64,000 bases of DNA from HGM13006 sp900757695. Lineage in GTDB: Bacteria; Bacillota; Clostridia; Oscillospirales; Oscillospiraceae. Of this stretch, positions 7,867 through 15,351 are shown piece by piece. Position 1 is the stretch's first letter; the number at the start of each line of letters is the position of its first letter. The notes below the pieces were generated by a model. It was not told the DNA's origin and did no database searches. It saw only the letters and a program-made list of their open reading frames with translations. The stretch spans positions 1 to 64,000 of the forward strand of contig CAUHNW010000010.1 in the NCBI GenBank assembly GCA_959607825.1. The letters run 5' to 3'. The translations under genes and the position numbers were made by a program.

Positions 7867-8889
7867 TTATACGCCGACTTCCTGATCCCGGCCAGCCACA
7901 TAGGCCACCAAATCCAGCGTTTTGCTGGTATAGCCTGCCTCGTTATCATACCATGCCACCAGCTTCAGGAAGTTGTCTGCCAGCTCAATACCGGCCTTGG
8001 CATCGAAGATACAGGTTCTCTTATCTCCAACAAAGTCAGAAGAAACCACATCATCCTCGGTATAGCCAAGGATCCCCTTCATATAGGTCTCGGAAGCTTC
8101 CTTCACCGTCTTGCAGATCTCAGAATAGCTGGTATGCTTCTCCAGCTCAACCGTCAGATCCACCACGGAAACGTCCAGTGTCGGGACACGGAAGCTCATG
8201 CCGGTCAGCTTGCCGTTCAGGGTGGGGATCACGCGGCCCACAGCCTTTGCAGCACCGGTGGAGGAGGGAATGATGTTGCCCTCAGCTGCACGACCGCCGC
8301 GCCAATCCTTCCGTGAGGTGCCATCTACCGTCTTCTGTGAGGCAGTGGTGGAATGGATGGTGGTCATAAGGCCCATGCGGATGCCAAAGTTGTCATTGAG
8401 CACCTTGGCCAGCGGTGCAAGGCAGTTGGTGGTACAGGATGCATTGGAGATGACCTTCATGGAAGGATCATATTCCTGATTATTGACGCCCATGACAAAC
8501 ATCGGACTGTCATCCTTTGCAGGCGCAGAAATAATTACTTTTTTCACAGATGGGCTGTTAAAGTGGCCCATGCACTTTTCAGCAGTAGTAAATTTACCGG
8601 TCGACTCAATGATGTACTCCGCCCCGGTGCTGGCCCAATCCACATCACCGGGCTCTTTTTCACGGAATGTAACGATCCGCTTGCCGCACACATAGATTGC
8701 ATTGTCGTCGAAGCTCAGCTCTCCGGGAAAAATCCCATGCACCGAGTCATACTTGAGCTTATAGACCATGTAGTCTGGGGTGACCGTGTTGTTGATGGCG
8801 ACAATTTCAATGTCGTCACGGAATGCAGCCTCACGGACTGCCAGACGTCCGATTCTACCGAAGCCGTTGATACCCACTTTTACACTCAT
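7867..8889 (-). CDS. gap: Type I glyceraldehyde-3-phosphate dehydrogenase
   Basis: The glycolytic enzyme that oxidises glyceraldehyde 3-phosphate with NAD and phosphate. The 340 residues cover the full family length. GFGRIGR at residues 10-16 is the NAD loop, Cys152 in SCTTNC is the catalytic cysteine, and the GNIIPSSTGAAKAVG segment is intact. The start at 8889 follows AAGGAG. It is a single gene: the terminator at 7821-7862 is on one side and a promoter at 8967-8995 on the other. The leader can form a CTGCGC/GCGCAG hairpin. No pgk or tpi gene is adjacent. Confidence 0.97.
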   Translation of the reverse strand: MSVKVGINGFGRIGRLAVREAAFRDDIEIVAINNTVTPDYMVYKLKYDSVHGIFPGELSFDDNAIYVCGKRIVTFREKEPGDVDWASTGAEYIIESTGKFTTAEKCMGHFNSPSVKKVIISAPAKDDSPMFVMGVNNQEYDPSMKVISNASCTTNCLAPLAKVLNDNFGIRMGLMTTIHSTTASQKTVDGTSRKDWRGGRAAEGNIIPSSTGAAKAVGRVIPTLNGKLTGMSFRVPTLDVSVVDLTVELEKHTSYSEICKTVKEASETYMKGILGYTEDDVVSSDFVGDKRTCIFDAKAGIELADNFLKLVAWYDNEAGYTSKTLDLVAYVAGRDQEVGV

Positions 8890-8966
8890 TGCCAGATATC
8901 TCCTTTATTGCAGTATTCACTTATGCAGTTCGGCTGCGCCTGCCAGAGCGCAGTCCGACCAGGATT

Positions 8967-8995
8967 ATTATATACTATCATTTGGGAAACGTAAA
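8967..8995 (-). promoter_or_regulatory. Promoter of gap
   Basis: TTTACG, 17 bases, TATAAT (8967-8972) on the minus strand. The leader is about 70 bases long and includes the CTGCGC hairpin near 8930-8950. Confidence 0.7.
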
Positions 8996-9066
8996 GCCTT
9001 TCTGCCCTTTTTCCGCAGATCCTGCGAAAAAATGTGGATGATGTCAGAAAAAGATAGATTATGATG

Positions 9067-9095
9067 TTGCTTTTCGTCATTATTTCGAGTATTAT
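9067..9095 (+). promoter_or_regulatory. Promoter of the kinase-like ATPase gene
   Basis: TTGCTT (9067-9072), 17 bases, TATTAT (9090-9095) on the plus strand. Transcription from here would begin near 9102, just before the hairpin at 9121-9146. Confidence 0.5.
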
Positions 9096-9120
9096 AGCAA
9101 TGGAATGCTCAGTGATATTT

Positions 9121-9146
9121 CCCAGATATTGCTGGGCTTGTTTTTT
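9121..9146 (+). terminator. Short hairpin plus T-run in the leader of the kinase-like gene
   Basis: CCCAG/CTGGG arms with a six-base loop are followed by CTTGTTTTTT. It lies between the proposed promoter and the start codon at 9193, with no upstream gene on this strand that needs terminating. It may therefore act as an attenuator. The stem is only five pairs, so the call is tentative. Confidence 0.4.
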
Positions 9147-9192
9147 GAAAAAATGGAAAGCCTAATTTCGGCAGGATGGGAGGGCAGCTGGT

Positions 9193-10296
9193 ATGGTTTC
9201 TTTTACATTGGATGACCTGCAGCCACTGTTGGATGCTTTTCCGGCTCCGGCTCTGTTGTTTCAGGACGATACGCTTCTTCAGCTCAATCTCGCTGCCCTG
9301 CGGCTCCAGCTCCCGTTAAAAGCAGGCATGTCCGCCGGGGAGCTCTTTCCCGCAGAAACCCTTTCCGCCTTTCGGTTTGACGGCCCCGGCAGCCGCATGC
9401 TCACGGAAGACTTTCTGGGGCAGCAGCGTGAGCTCTGCGTCACCCCATGGCACGGCTTCCGTCTGGTCACGCTTTCTGAGCAGCCCTACACCGCATCTCA
9501 GGCTTTTTCCTCCGTGGCTCAGGGTATTCTGGCCCCGCTGACCTCCATGATGGCGGTCACGCCGGAGCTTTTGCGCCGGATCACAGAAGATGCCGATGAA
9601 AAGGTCTTAAATCTGTCTGCGCAGCTCAACCAGGGGCTCTATACTATTTTTCGCGCCAGCAGCCATCTGCGGATGTGCAGCGATCTCCGGCAGCTGCATA
9701 TCGCCCCCCGGAATGAAAACATCTGCCGTTGGCTCTCCATGCAGTCAGAGCTTCTCAAGCCGCTGATCTCGCATACCGGGCGCACCCTCAACACAGTTCT
9801 TCCCATGCGGGATTATATCTGTCAGTTTGACCCGGAAAAGCTCAGTCAGGCGCTGTTTAATCTGGTCTCCAATGCCTTAAAGTTCACAGAGCCGGACGGC
9901 CATATTACGCTTGAGCTGAAAAAGACCTCCGCCAGCCGTCTGTGCATTGTTGTGCGGGACGATGGCTGCGGAATTCCCCCGGATCAGATGAGCCAGATTT
10001 TCAGACGTTCGGAATCCCCCAGGGATCTGCCGGACCCACGCTGGGGCATCGGCCTTGGTCTTCCCTTGGCCCGGGCCATTATGCAGCAGCACGGCGGTGC
10101 GCTGATTTTGGAATCTCAGGAGCACATTGGCACAACGGTTTACCTTGCCCTGCGCTATACCCCCGGTGCAACCGAGCAGCCCCTGCGGTCCTCGGTGCTT
10201 TTGCCCAGCCCCTCCAGCGGTTTTTCCACCGCATTGGTAGAGCTTGCGGATGCACTCCCCGACAGTATATATGATTTCCGTAATCTGGACGGATGA
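9193..10296 (+). CDS. Cytosolic histidine-kinase-like ATPase lacking the usual phosphoacceptor histidine
   Basis: A 367-residue protein without membrane segments. Residues 1-95 may be a PAS-like sensor. The region at 105-120 aligns with the HisKA box, but reads VAQGILAPLTS where kinases have an H-E-x-x-x-P pattern; Gln110 takes the histidine position. The C-terminal HATPase domain is complete: N box NLVSNALKF (about 221-229), G1 DDGCGIP and G2 GIGLGLPLA. So it should bind ATP but may not autophosphorylate at the standard site. No response regulator gene is adjacent. The start follows GGGAGGG. It could be an inactive kinase, a phosphatase-type sensor, or use another histidine. Confidence 0.8.
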   Translation: MVSFTLDDLQPLLDAFPAPALLFQDDTLLQLNLAALRLQLPLKAGMSAGELFPAETLSAFRFDGPGSRMLTEDFLGQQRELCVTPWHGFRLVTLSEQPYTASQAFSSVAQGILAPLTSMMAVTPELLRRITEDADEKVLNLSAQLNQGLYTIFRASSHLRMCSDLRQLHIAPRNENICRWLSMQSELLKPLISHTGRTLNTVLPMRDYICQFDPEKLSQALFNLVSNALKFTEPDGHITLELKKTSASRLCIVVRDDGCGIPPDQMSQIFRRSESPRDLPDPRWGIGLGLPLARAIMQQHGGALILESQEHIGTTVYLALRYTPGATEQPLRSSVLLPSPSSGFSTALVELADALPDSIYDFRNLDG

Positions 10297-10307
10297 TTAC
10301 AGAGAAA

Positions 10308-10343
10308 AAGCCTTGGAACTGTTTTCAGCTCCAAGGCTTTTAT
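10308..10343. terminator. Bidirectional terminator
   Basis: Arms AAGCCTTGGA (10308-10317) and TCCAAGGCTT (10330-10339) with T-rich and A-rich flanks lie between the convergent kinase-like and hemolysin III genes. Confidence 0.85.
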
Positions 10344-10347
10344 TGAT

Positions 10348-11031
10348 TCAGCCGATCAGAATATGATAGATCATCACAAAGTGGCATACACTGCCCAGCA
10401 CAATGAAAACATGGAAGATCTCATGGCAGCCAAAGTATCGATTGTTACGTCCCGGCCATTTCAGTGCATAGAGAACGCCGCCGATGGAATAGAGGATGCC
10501 GCCTGCCAGCAGCATGGCAAAGCTTACATGGTTCATCACCGAATGCAGCGGATAGATGGCAAAAATCGCCGTCCAGCCCATGACCAGATAAATCAGAGAT
10601 GTCAGGACCCGGGGCATTTTGATCCAAAACAGCGTAAAGACCGTTCCCAGCAGCGCCATAGCCCAAATCACTGCCAGCATCACCCGTCCGGACAGCATAC
10701 CGCCCAGTGTAATGGCGCAGACAGGGGTGTAGGTCCCCGCAATCAGGAAGTAAATCATCACGTGATCCAGCTTTCGCAGGAACAGCCGCCCCTGCACATT
10801 GGTATTCAGGCTGTGATAAACGGTGCTGGCCGTATAGAGGCACAGCATGCTCACCGCATAGATGGAAACCGACGTAATGGTAGCTGCTCCAAGGCCCATA
10901 GAGATCGTCATATGCAGCAGCACCGCCAAGGCCGCCAAAGCAAACAGGATCCCGATTCCGTGGGTCAGCGCCGAATAAGGCCGCAGCCCATCATAGGGGT
11001 CTCTGCCCTTTTCACTGAGTTTTTCTTTCAT
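10348..11031 (-). CDS. Hemolysin III family (PAQR-type) membrane protein
   Basis: A 227-residue protein with seven predicted membrane segments and the family's metal-site pattern: SALTHGIG near residue 20, YHSLN near 73, and HEIFHVFIVLGSVCHF near 200-215. Bacterial members are YqfA/YplQ-like; despite the name most are not proven hemolysins and are tied to membrane lipid homeostasis. It is transcribed alone from a consensus promoter at 11061-11089 and converges on the kinase-like gene. Confidence 0.9.
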   Translation of the reverse strand: MKEKLSEKGRDPYDGLRPYSALTHGIGILFALAALAVLLHMTISMGLGAATITSVSIYAVSMLCLYTASTVYHSLNTNVQGRLFLRKLDHVMIYFLIAGTYTPVCAITLGGMLSGRVMLAVIWAMALLGTVFTLFWIKMPRVLTSLIYLVMGWTAIFAIYPLHSVMNHVSFAMLLAGGILYSIGGVLYALKWPGRNNRYFGCHEIFHVFIVLGSVCHFVMIYHILIG

Positions 11032-11060
11032 GGTCGCAACCTCCCGTTGTTTTTTTCTTT

Positions 11061-11089
11061 AGTATACGCCGTCTTCTTGGCAATGTCAA
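11061..11089 (-). promoter_or_regulatory. Promoter of the hemolysin III gene
   Basis: TTGACA, 17 bases, TATACT on the minus strand, about 30 bases ahead of the start at 11031. Confidence 0.9.
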
Positions 11090-11129
11090 TATCACTACTA
11101 TAAAATATAATATCAATTATTATATTGCA

Positions 11130-12932
11130 CTACAGCAGATGATGCAGCAGTATACACAAAGCGGTTCCCAGCGCAGTGGGGATCACCACTGCCCAAAGCG
11201 TCCACTTGACGCTTCCGCTCTCCCTGTAAACGGTCATACAGGTGGTGGCGCAGGGCCAGTGGAACAGGAAAAATATAATCAGGCATACCGCCGTTTTCCA
11301 GTCCACGCCCATGGCCATCAGGCCAGATGACAGCGCAGCGGCATCGGTTTCCATCCCCCAGCTTCCGCCAGCAATCAGCAGCGCCACCGGCATTACAATC
11401 TCATTGGCCGGAAATCCCAGTAAAAAGGCCAGCAGCAGCACGCCGCTGAGTCCCATACATGCCCCCACCGGCTCCAATGCCGCCGACAGAAATTGCAGCA
11501 GGCTTTGCTGTCCCACCATTACGTGTCCCAGACACCATAGCACCAGCCCCGCCGGTACCGCCGCTGCGGCAGCACGCCGCAGCACGATCAGGGTGCGATC
11601 CACCACAGACCGTAGGATCACCTGTCCCACCTGCGGCCTCCGAAAGGGCGGCAGTTCCAGCACAAAGGCCGTTGGCATTCCCCGCAGCAGCGTACGGGAC
11701 AGCACCCAGCTGATGCCCATGGCTGCGGCAACGCCTGCGGCAATGCACACCGTAAGCCCCAGCGCCGCACCGGCGCTACCCCCACGGGGCGCAAAGTACG
11801 CCGTCAACAGAAGCAGCAGCGCACCGAACCTTCCGTTGCAGGGAATCAGGCTGTTGGTCAATATCGCCATCATGCGCTCCCGGGGCGAGCTGATGATTCG
11901 GCAGCCGGTGACTCCTACTGCATTGCACCCCAGTCCCATGCACATGGTCAGTCCCATTTTCCCGCAGCCTCCGCATTTGGACATCACATGATCCAGATTA
12001 TAGGCCACCCTGGGCAGATAACCCAGGTCTTCCAGCAGGGTAAAGAGCGGAAAGAAGATCGCCATAGGCGGCAGCATCACCGAGACCACCCGTCCGGCAG
12101 TCAGCACCATGCCGTCCAGCACCGCACCGGACAGCCACCATGGCGCCCCCAGCGCATCCATCAGTTTCTTCCCCGCCTGATACAGCCACAGTACCCCCTG
12201 CCACAGCCACCTTGATGGCATATTTGCCCCTGCCACAGTCAGCCACAGCACAAAAAACAGAAGCAGAAGCATCAGCGGGATACCCGTTTTTCTTCCGGTC
12301 AGCAGCCGATCCCACATAAGCTGCCAGTCCTTTCCACGATCCTGCCCGGACACCACTGCCGCAGCGGTATCCTCCGCCAATGCCACCCGTCCCTCCGGCG
12401 TCTCCGGAACCGGCACCGGTCTGGGACGGCAGTAATCCTCTGCCACCATACGGATCTGCTCCTGAAGCAGCTCCAGTCCCTGCGCCCGGGATGCAGCGCC
12501 CGCCACCACGGGAACGCCCAGACGGCGCTCCAAGGCATCGCAGTCCACCTGTATGCCCCGTCTGCCTGCTTCATCCATCAGGTTGACCAGCACCACCACG
12601 TTTCGGATATGCGCCAGCAGCTGATAGGTCAGTATCAGATTTCGCTCCAGACAGGTAGCATCGCACACCACCACCAGACAGTCAAATTCCCCTTGCTCGA
12701 GAATGGTGCGCGCCACCTGTTCTTCCGGGGAACAGGCGTCCATGGAATAGGTGCCCGGTAAGTCCGTCAGCTCATACTGCCGCCCCTTGTAGGTATATTG
12801 GCCGGTGGCCAGCTCTACCGTTTTCCCGGGCCAGTTTCCCACATGCTGCTTTCGCCCGGTCAGGCAGTTGAACACCGTAGATTTTCCGACATTGGGGTTC
12901 CCCGCCAGCAGCACCTGCAGCGACCGGCTCAT
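11130..12932 (-). CDS. feoB: Ferrous iron transporter FeoB
   Basis: Inner-membrane Fe2+ transporter with an N-terminal G domain. The P-loop GNPNVGKST (about residues 10-18), DLPGTYS and the NLMD base-recognition motif are present. The membrane part carries both Gate motifs, including NSLIPCNGRFGA and GFPANEIVMP. At 600 residues it is shorter than the 660-770 of many FeoB proteins because of short loops and a short C-terminus; no key part seems to be missing. It overlaps feoA by four bases. No feoC follows. A short AT-only inverted repeat lies just beyond the stop (11105-11127). Confidence 0.95.
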   Translation of the reverse strand: MSRSLQVLLAGNPNVGKSTVFNCLTGRKQHVGNWPGKTVELATGQYTYKGRQYELTDLPGTYSMDACSPEEQVARTILEQGEFDCLVVVCDATCLERNLILTYQLLAHIRNVVVLVNLMDEAGRRGIQVDCDALERRLGVPVVAGAASRAQGLELLQEQIRMVAEDYCRPRPVPVPETPEGRVALAEDTAAAVVSGQDRGKDWQLMWDRLLTGRKTGIPLMLLLLFFVLWLTVAGANMPSRWLWQGVLWLYQAGKKLMDALGAPWWLSGAVLDGMVLTAGRVVSVMLPPMAIFFPLFTLLEDLGYLPRVAYNLDHVMSKCGGCGKMGLTMCMGLGCNAVGVTGCRIISSPRERMMAILTNSLIPCNGRFGALLLLLTAYFAPRGGSAGAALGLTVCIAAGVAAAMGISWVLSRTLLRGMPTAFVLELPPFRRPQVGQVILRSVVDRTLIVLRRAAAAAVPAGLVLWCLGHVMVGQQSLLQFLSAALEPVGACMGLSGVLLLAFLLGFPANEIVMPVALLIAGGSWGMETDAAALSSGLMAMGVDWKTAVCLIIFFLFHWPCATTCMTVYRESGSVKWTLWAVVIPTALGTALCILLHHLL

Positions 12933-13165
12933 GGCTGCACCTCTATGAAGATCTCCGCCGCATCCTCCCGCCGCAGCGCAATGACCGCTCCCCGGAGCTC
13001 ATATGCCCCAGGAGATCCTGCCGGGCTCCGATGGAGGCATCGGAGCTCCGTCCCCTCCATCATTCCCAGATCCTCCAGCCGCCTGCACAGCGCTTCGCTG
13101 CAATTCAGCTTTATGACAGCCGCCCTCTGCCCTGTGGGCAGGCGGCTCAAAGGAATTGCTTCCAT
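12929..13165 (-). CDS. feoA: Ferrous iron transport protein FeoA
   Basis: A 78-residue SH3-like cytosolic partner of FeoB. The motif RLEDLGMMEGTELRCLHRSPAG followed by a Tyr-x-x-Arg-Gly-x-x-Ile-Ala-like end is typical of FeoA. The frame opens at 13189, but GGAGG seven bases ahead of the ATG at 13165 makes that the likely start. The stop overlaps the feoB start (ATGA), so the two are translationally coupled. I found no clear Fur or DtxR box or consensus promoter between this gene and the terminator at 13268-13302. Confidence 0.92.
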   Translation of the reverse strand: MEAIPLSRLPTGQRAAVIKLNCSEALCRRLEDLGMMEGTELRCLHRSPAGSPGAYELRGAVIALRREDAAEIFIEVQP

Positions 13166-13267
13166 TCCTGCTCCTCCCTCCCGGTCCATGGCTTTGCCAC
13201 AGACCGTTTTCGCTGTTTTAGACTATGCAGCCGTCCGGCTCCATGTGCCTTTTCTCCTCCATGACGC

Positions 13268-13302
13268 AAAAAACGCCCCCTGCCTCAGCAGGGAGCGTTT
13301 TT
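13268..13302 (-). terminator. Terminator of the first solute-binding gene
   Basis: AAACGC-CCCCTGC / GCAGGGA-GCGTTT arms with a four-base loop and a T-run on the minus strand. It separates the lipoprotein gene at 13313-15088 from feoAB. Confidence 0.85.
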
Positions 13303-13312
13303 CCATTATAAA

Positions 13313-15088
13313 TCAGCGAGCCATGTAGTCGTCGTAGCACTCCTGATAGATATCCAGATAGTCCTGAATGCCCATGTCCTTGATCTGCTGTACGAAATCA
13401 TCGAACTCGTCCAGAGACTTATCGCCAGTGATGAACTTGGCAATGGACTCCATGCAAAGGGTCTGAATGTCAGAGTAGATGTTATTCGCCTCGGTGCTCT
13501 GATCCGCAGACAGCGCCATGGAGGTGGGGATCACATACTCATCATCCATGCCGGTAGCCCAGATCTCAGGAGCAGCCTTATCGACCTCGGAGTAGCCGGA
13601 AGCGACAGCATTGTTGTCGATGACGCAGTTGATGGTGCCGTTGGAAGCATAGACCAGCAGAGCGTCACGCATGCCCAGATCGGAATCGGTGACCAGAGAA
13701 GTGAAGGTGGGAACACCGTCTACATACTCAAAGCCCTCGCCCTCTACGCCGTAGTTGGCGAGCAGGGAGCCTTCCTCGGAGTACCACCAGTCACCCCACT
13801 GGCAAGCCAGCTCTACATTCTCGCAGTTGGTGGTAATACGGAAGCCGTTGCTTGCGGACTTGGTAATGAAGGTGCCGAAGTGGTTGATGCTGTCCTTGTC
13901 GGCATGCATATCGTAGGTAGCCTCCAGTGCGAAGCCGTCGATCTCGGAAGCCTCGATGTAGCCGCCCAGGTTGCCCCAGTCACAGTAGAAGATACCAGCA
14001 TCGCCGGTGGTGATGGCATTGGCATAGTCAGGGCTGTTCCAGTTGGAGTTATCGGAGATGAAGTCGGCCTCGATATAGCCCTTCTCATACCAATCATGCA
14101 TCAGAGTGATGTAATCCTTGAAGCCATCCTCAACAGGGCCGAACTTGATCTCGCCATCCTGCACATAGGTGGGTACCACGCTCATGGGGAAGCTGTTGCA
14201 GAAAGCAGCAACGTCAAAAGCGCCGGAGAGCCAGTTGTCCTGAATGGCACCGGGAGCCAGCATCATCAGGGGCTGCTTCATGCCGTAGTCCTTAAAGGCA
14301 GCCAGCGTGTCTTCATACTCATCGATGGTGTAGGGCTTCTCCAGACCCAGCTCGTCCAGTACGTCGGTACGGATGGCCAGACCTTCCTTTGCAAGGCCGT
14401 CCTCGGTGGTCAGGCCATAGAAGGCGGTAATGTAGCCGGAGGAAGAAACAGCGGTCTTCAGCAGCTCATCATCGGTGGAGAGCAGGTTGTAGTAGTTGGG
14501 AGCGTACTGAGCAATGGACTCAGTCAGATCCAGAATAATGTCCTCGTCAACCTCAGCGTCATCGCCGTTGGCGAAGTTCAGGCCCCAGCCGATCAGGTCA
14601 GGATAGGAGCCGGAAGCTACCATCACGTTGAACTGCTCGTTGGAAGCGGAGGTGGACATACCCTGGAAATCCACATGAATGCCGGTAGCCTCTTCTGCTG
14701 CCTTGTAGATGGAGCAATCAGCCATGGCATTGGGATAGGAGGAGAACAGAGGATCGGGGAACGTAGCCACCAGGCTCAGGCTCTCATCGGTATCCACGGG
14801 ATAGGAGGTCTCCTCGGGCTGTACGTCATCGCCAAAGATCTCCTGGGCATAGGAGGTAGCCTCAGCATTGGCTGCGGCCTCCTGGAGGGTCATGCTGCCC
14901 TCAGCAGCTGCATCAGCTGCGGGCGTACCCTTCTCCTCAGTGCTGCCCTCGTCAGCTGCCGCAGTGGGAGCCTCAGACGGAGCGGTGGAAGAAGCGGTGC
15001 TGCCGTTGCTGCCGCAGCCGGCCATCAAGCCAAGGCACAGGCACAGCGACAGGAGCATTGCAAGAAATTTCTTCAAAATACTCACCAT
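13313..15088 (-). CDS. Extracellular solute-binding lipoprotein, large family 1 type (paralogue 1)
   Basis: A 591-residue ABC-type substrate-binding lipoprotein. The lipobox LMAGC places the lipidated Cys at residue 25, and an acidic Ser/Ala/Glu linker runs to about residue 95. The binding domain (ESLSLVATFPDPLFSSYPNA onward) resembles LplA-type proteins that bind sugars or peptides. It is clearly homologous along its whole length to the neighbour at 15352-17142, by eye well over half identical. No permease or ATPase gene is next to either, so the transporter must be elsewhere or the protein acts as a sensor. It has its own promoter (15204-15233) and terminator. Confidence 0.9.
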   Translation of the reverse strand: MVSILKKFLAMLLSLCLCLGLMAGCGSNGSTASSTAPSEAPTAAADEGSTEEKGTPAADAAAEGSMTLQEAAANAEATSYAQEIFGDDVQPEETSYPVDTDESLSLVATFPDPLFSSYPNAMADCSIYKAAEEATGIHVDFQGMSTSASNEQFNVMVASGSYPDLIGWGLNFANGDDAEVDEDIILDLTESIAQYAPNYYNLLSTDDELLKTAVSSSGYITAFYGLTTEDGLAKEGLAIRTDVLDELGLEKPYTIDEYEDTLAAFKDYGMKQPLMMLAPGAIQDNWLSGAFDVAAFCNSFPMSVVPTYVQDGEIKFGPVEDGFKDYITLMHDWYEKGYIEADFISDNSNWNSPDYANAITTGDAGIFYCDWGNLGGYIEASEIDGFALEATYDMHADKDSINHFGTFITKSASNGFRITTNCENVELACQWGDWWYSEEGSLLANYGVEGEGFEYVDGVPTFTSLVTDSDLGMRDALLVYASNGTINCVIDNNAVASGYSEVDKAAPEIWATGMDDEYVIPTSMALSADQSTEANNIYSDIQTLCMESIAKFITGDKSLDEFDDFVQQIKDMGIQDYLDIYQECYDDYMAR

Positions 15089-15108
15089 TCTTTCTTAAAT
15101 TTATATCA

Positions 15109-15123
15109 CCCGACGCCGTCGGG
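15109..15123 (-). promoter_or_regulatory. Leader hairpin before paralogue 1
   Basis: A CCCGAC/GTCGGG hairpin is followed on the minus strand by GGTGATATAAAT and a weak ribosome site (AAGAAAG). Paralogue 2 has the same layout, with CCGG/CCGG at 17162-17174 and then GGTGATATAAAT. The conservation between paralogues suggests a post-transcriptional role, or just recent duplication. Confidence 0.4.
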
Positions 15124-15162
15124 AAAATATACCGATACGTTTTCTTCACAAAAACATCACAA

Positions 15163-15182
15163 ATTGTCACTTCATGACAAAA
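15163..15182. promoter_or_regulatory. Inverted repeat in the leader of paralogue 1
   Basis: TTGTCA and TGACAA arms are separated by five bases. They lie between the proposed transcription start and the start codon, so the site could be a hairpin or a protein-binding site. Paralogue 2 has no matching copy. Confidence 0.35.
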
Positions 15183-15203
15183 TATGATACCAGATGCGTA
15201 AGA

Positions 15204-15233
15204 ATCATAGCACAAGATTTCAAAAGTGTACAA
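15204..15233 (-). promoter_or_regulatory. Promoter of solute-binding paralogue 1
   Basis: TTGTAC (15228-15233), an 18-base spacer and TATGAT (15204-15209) on the minus strand. The paralogue 2 promoter has the same -35 box and the same 18-base spacer. Confidence 0.7.
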
Positions 15234-15237
15234 CATA

Positions 15238-15256
15238 TAATTTAAGTAGTGTCATC
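15238..15256. promoter_or_regulatory. Candidate LysR-type operator, copy 1
   Basis: TAATTTAAGTAGTGTCATC matches 17 of 19 bases of the reverse complement of 17289-17307. It lies four bases upstream of the paralogue 1 -35 box. Confidence 0.55.
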
Positions 15257-15270
15257 GGATCTGCTTATGG

Positions 15271-15308
15271 AAAAAGCTTCCCAAACCGTTTTCCGGTTTG
15301 GGAAGCTT
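15271..15308 (-). terminator. Terminator of solute-binding paralogue 2
   Basis: Fifteen-base arms AAGCTTCCCAAACCG and complement (15274-15288, 15294-15308) with a T-run on the minus strand. It makes the two paralogues separate transcription units. Confidence 0.88.
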
Positions 15309-15351
15309 ACATCTGTTTTATTCAGGAAATGCTGGTGATTTCTCCGTAGGA

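Noticed and set aside
11105..11127. Fur box: AT-only inverted repeat near feoB
   Set aside because: It lies after feoB and before a different gene, and resembles the Fur consensus only by being AT-rich. A chance dyad is more likely.
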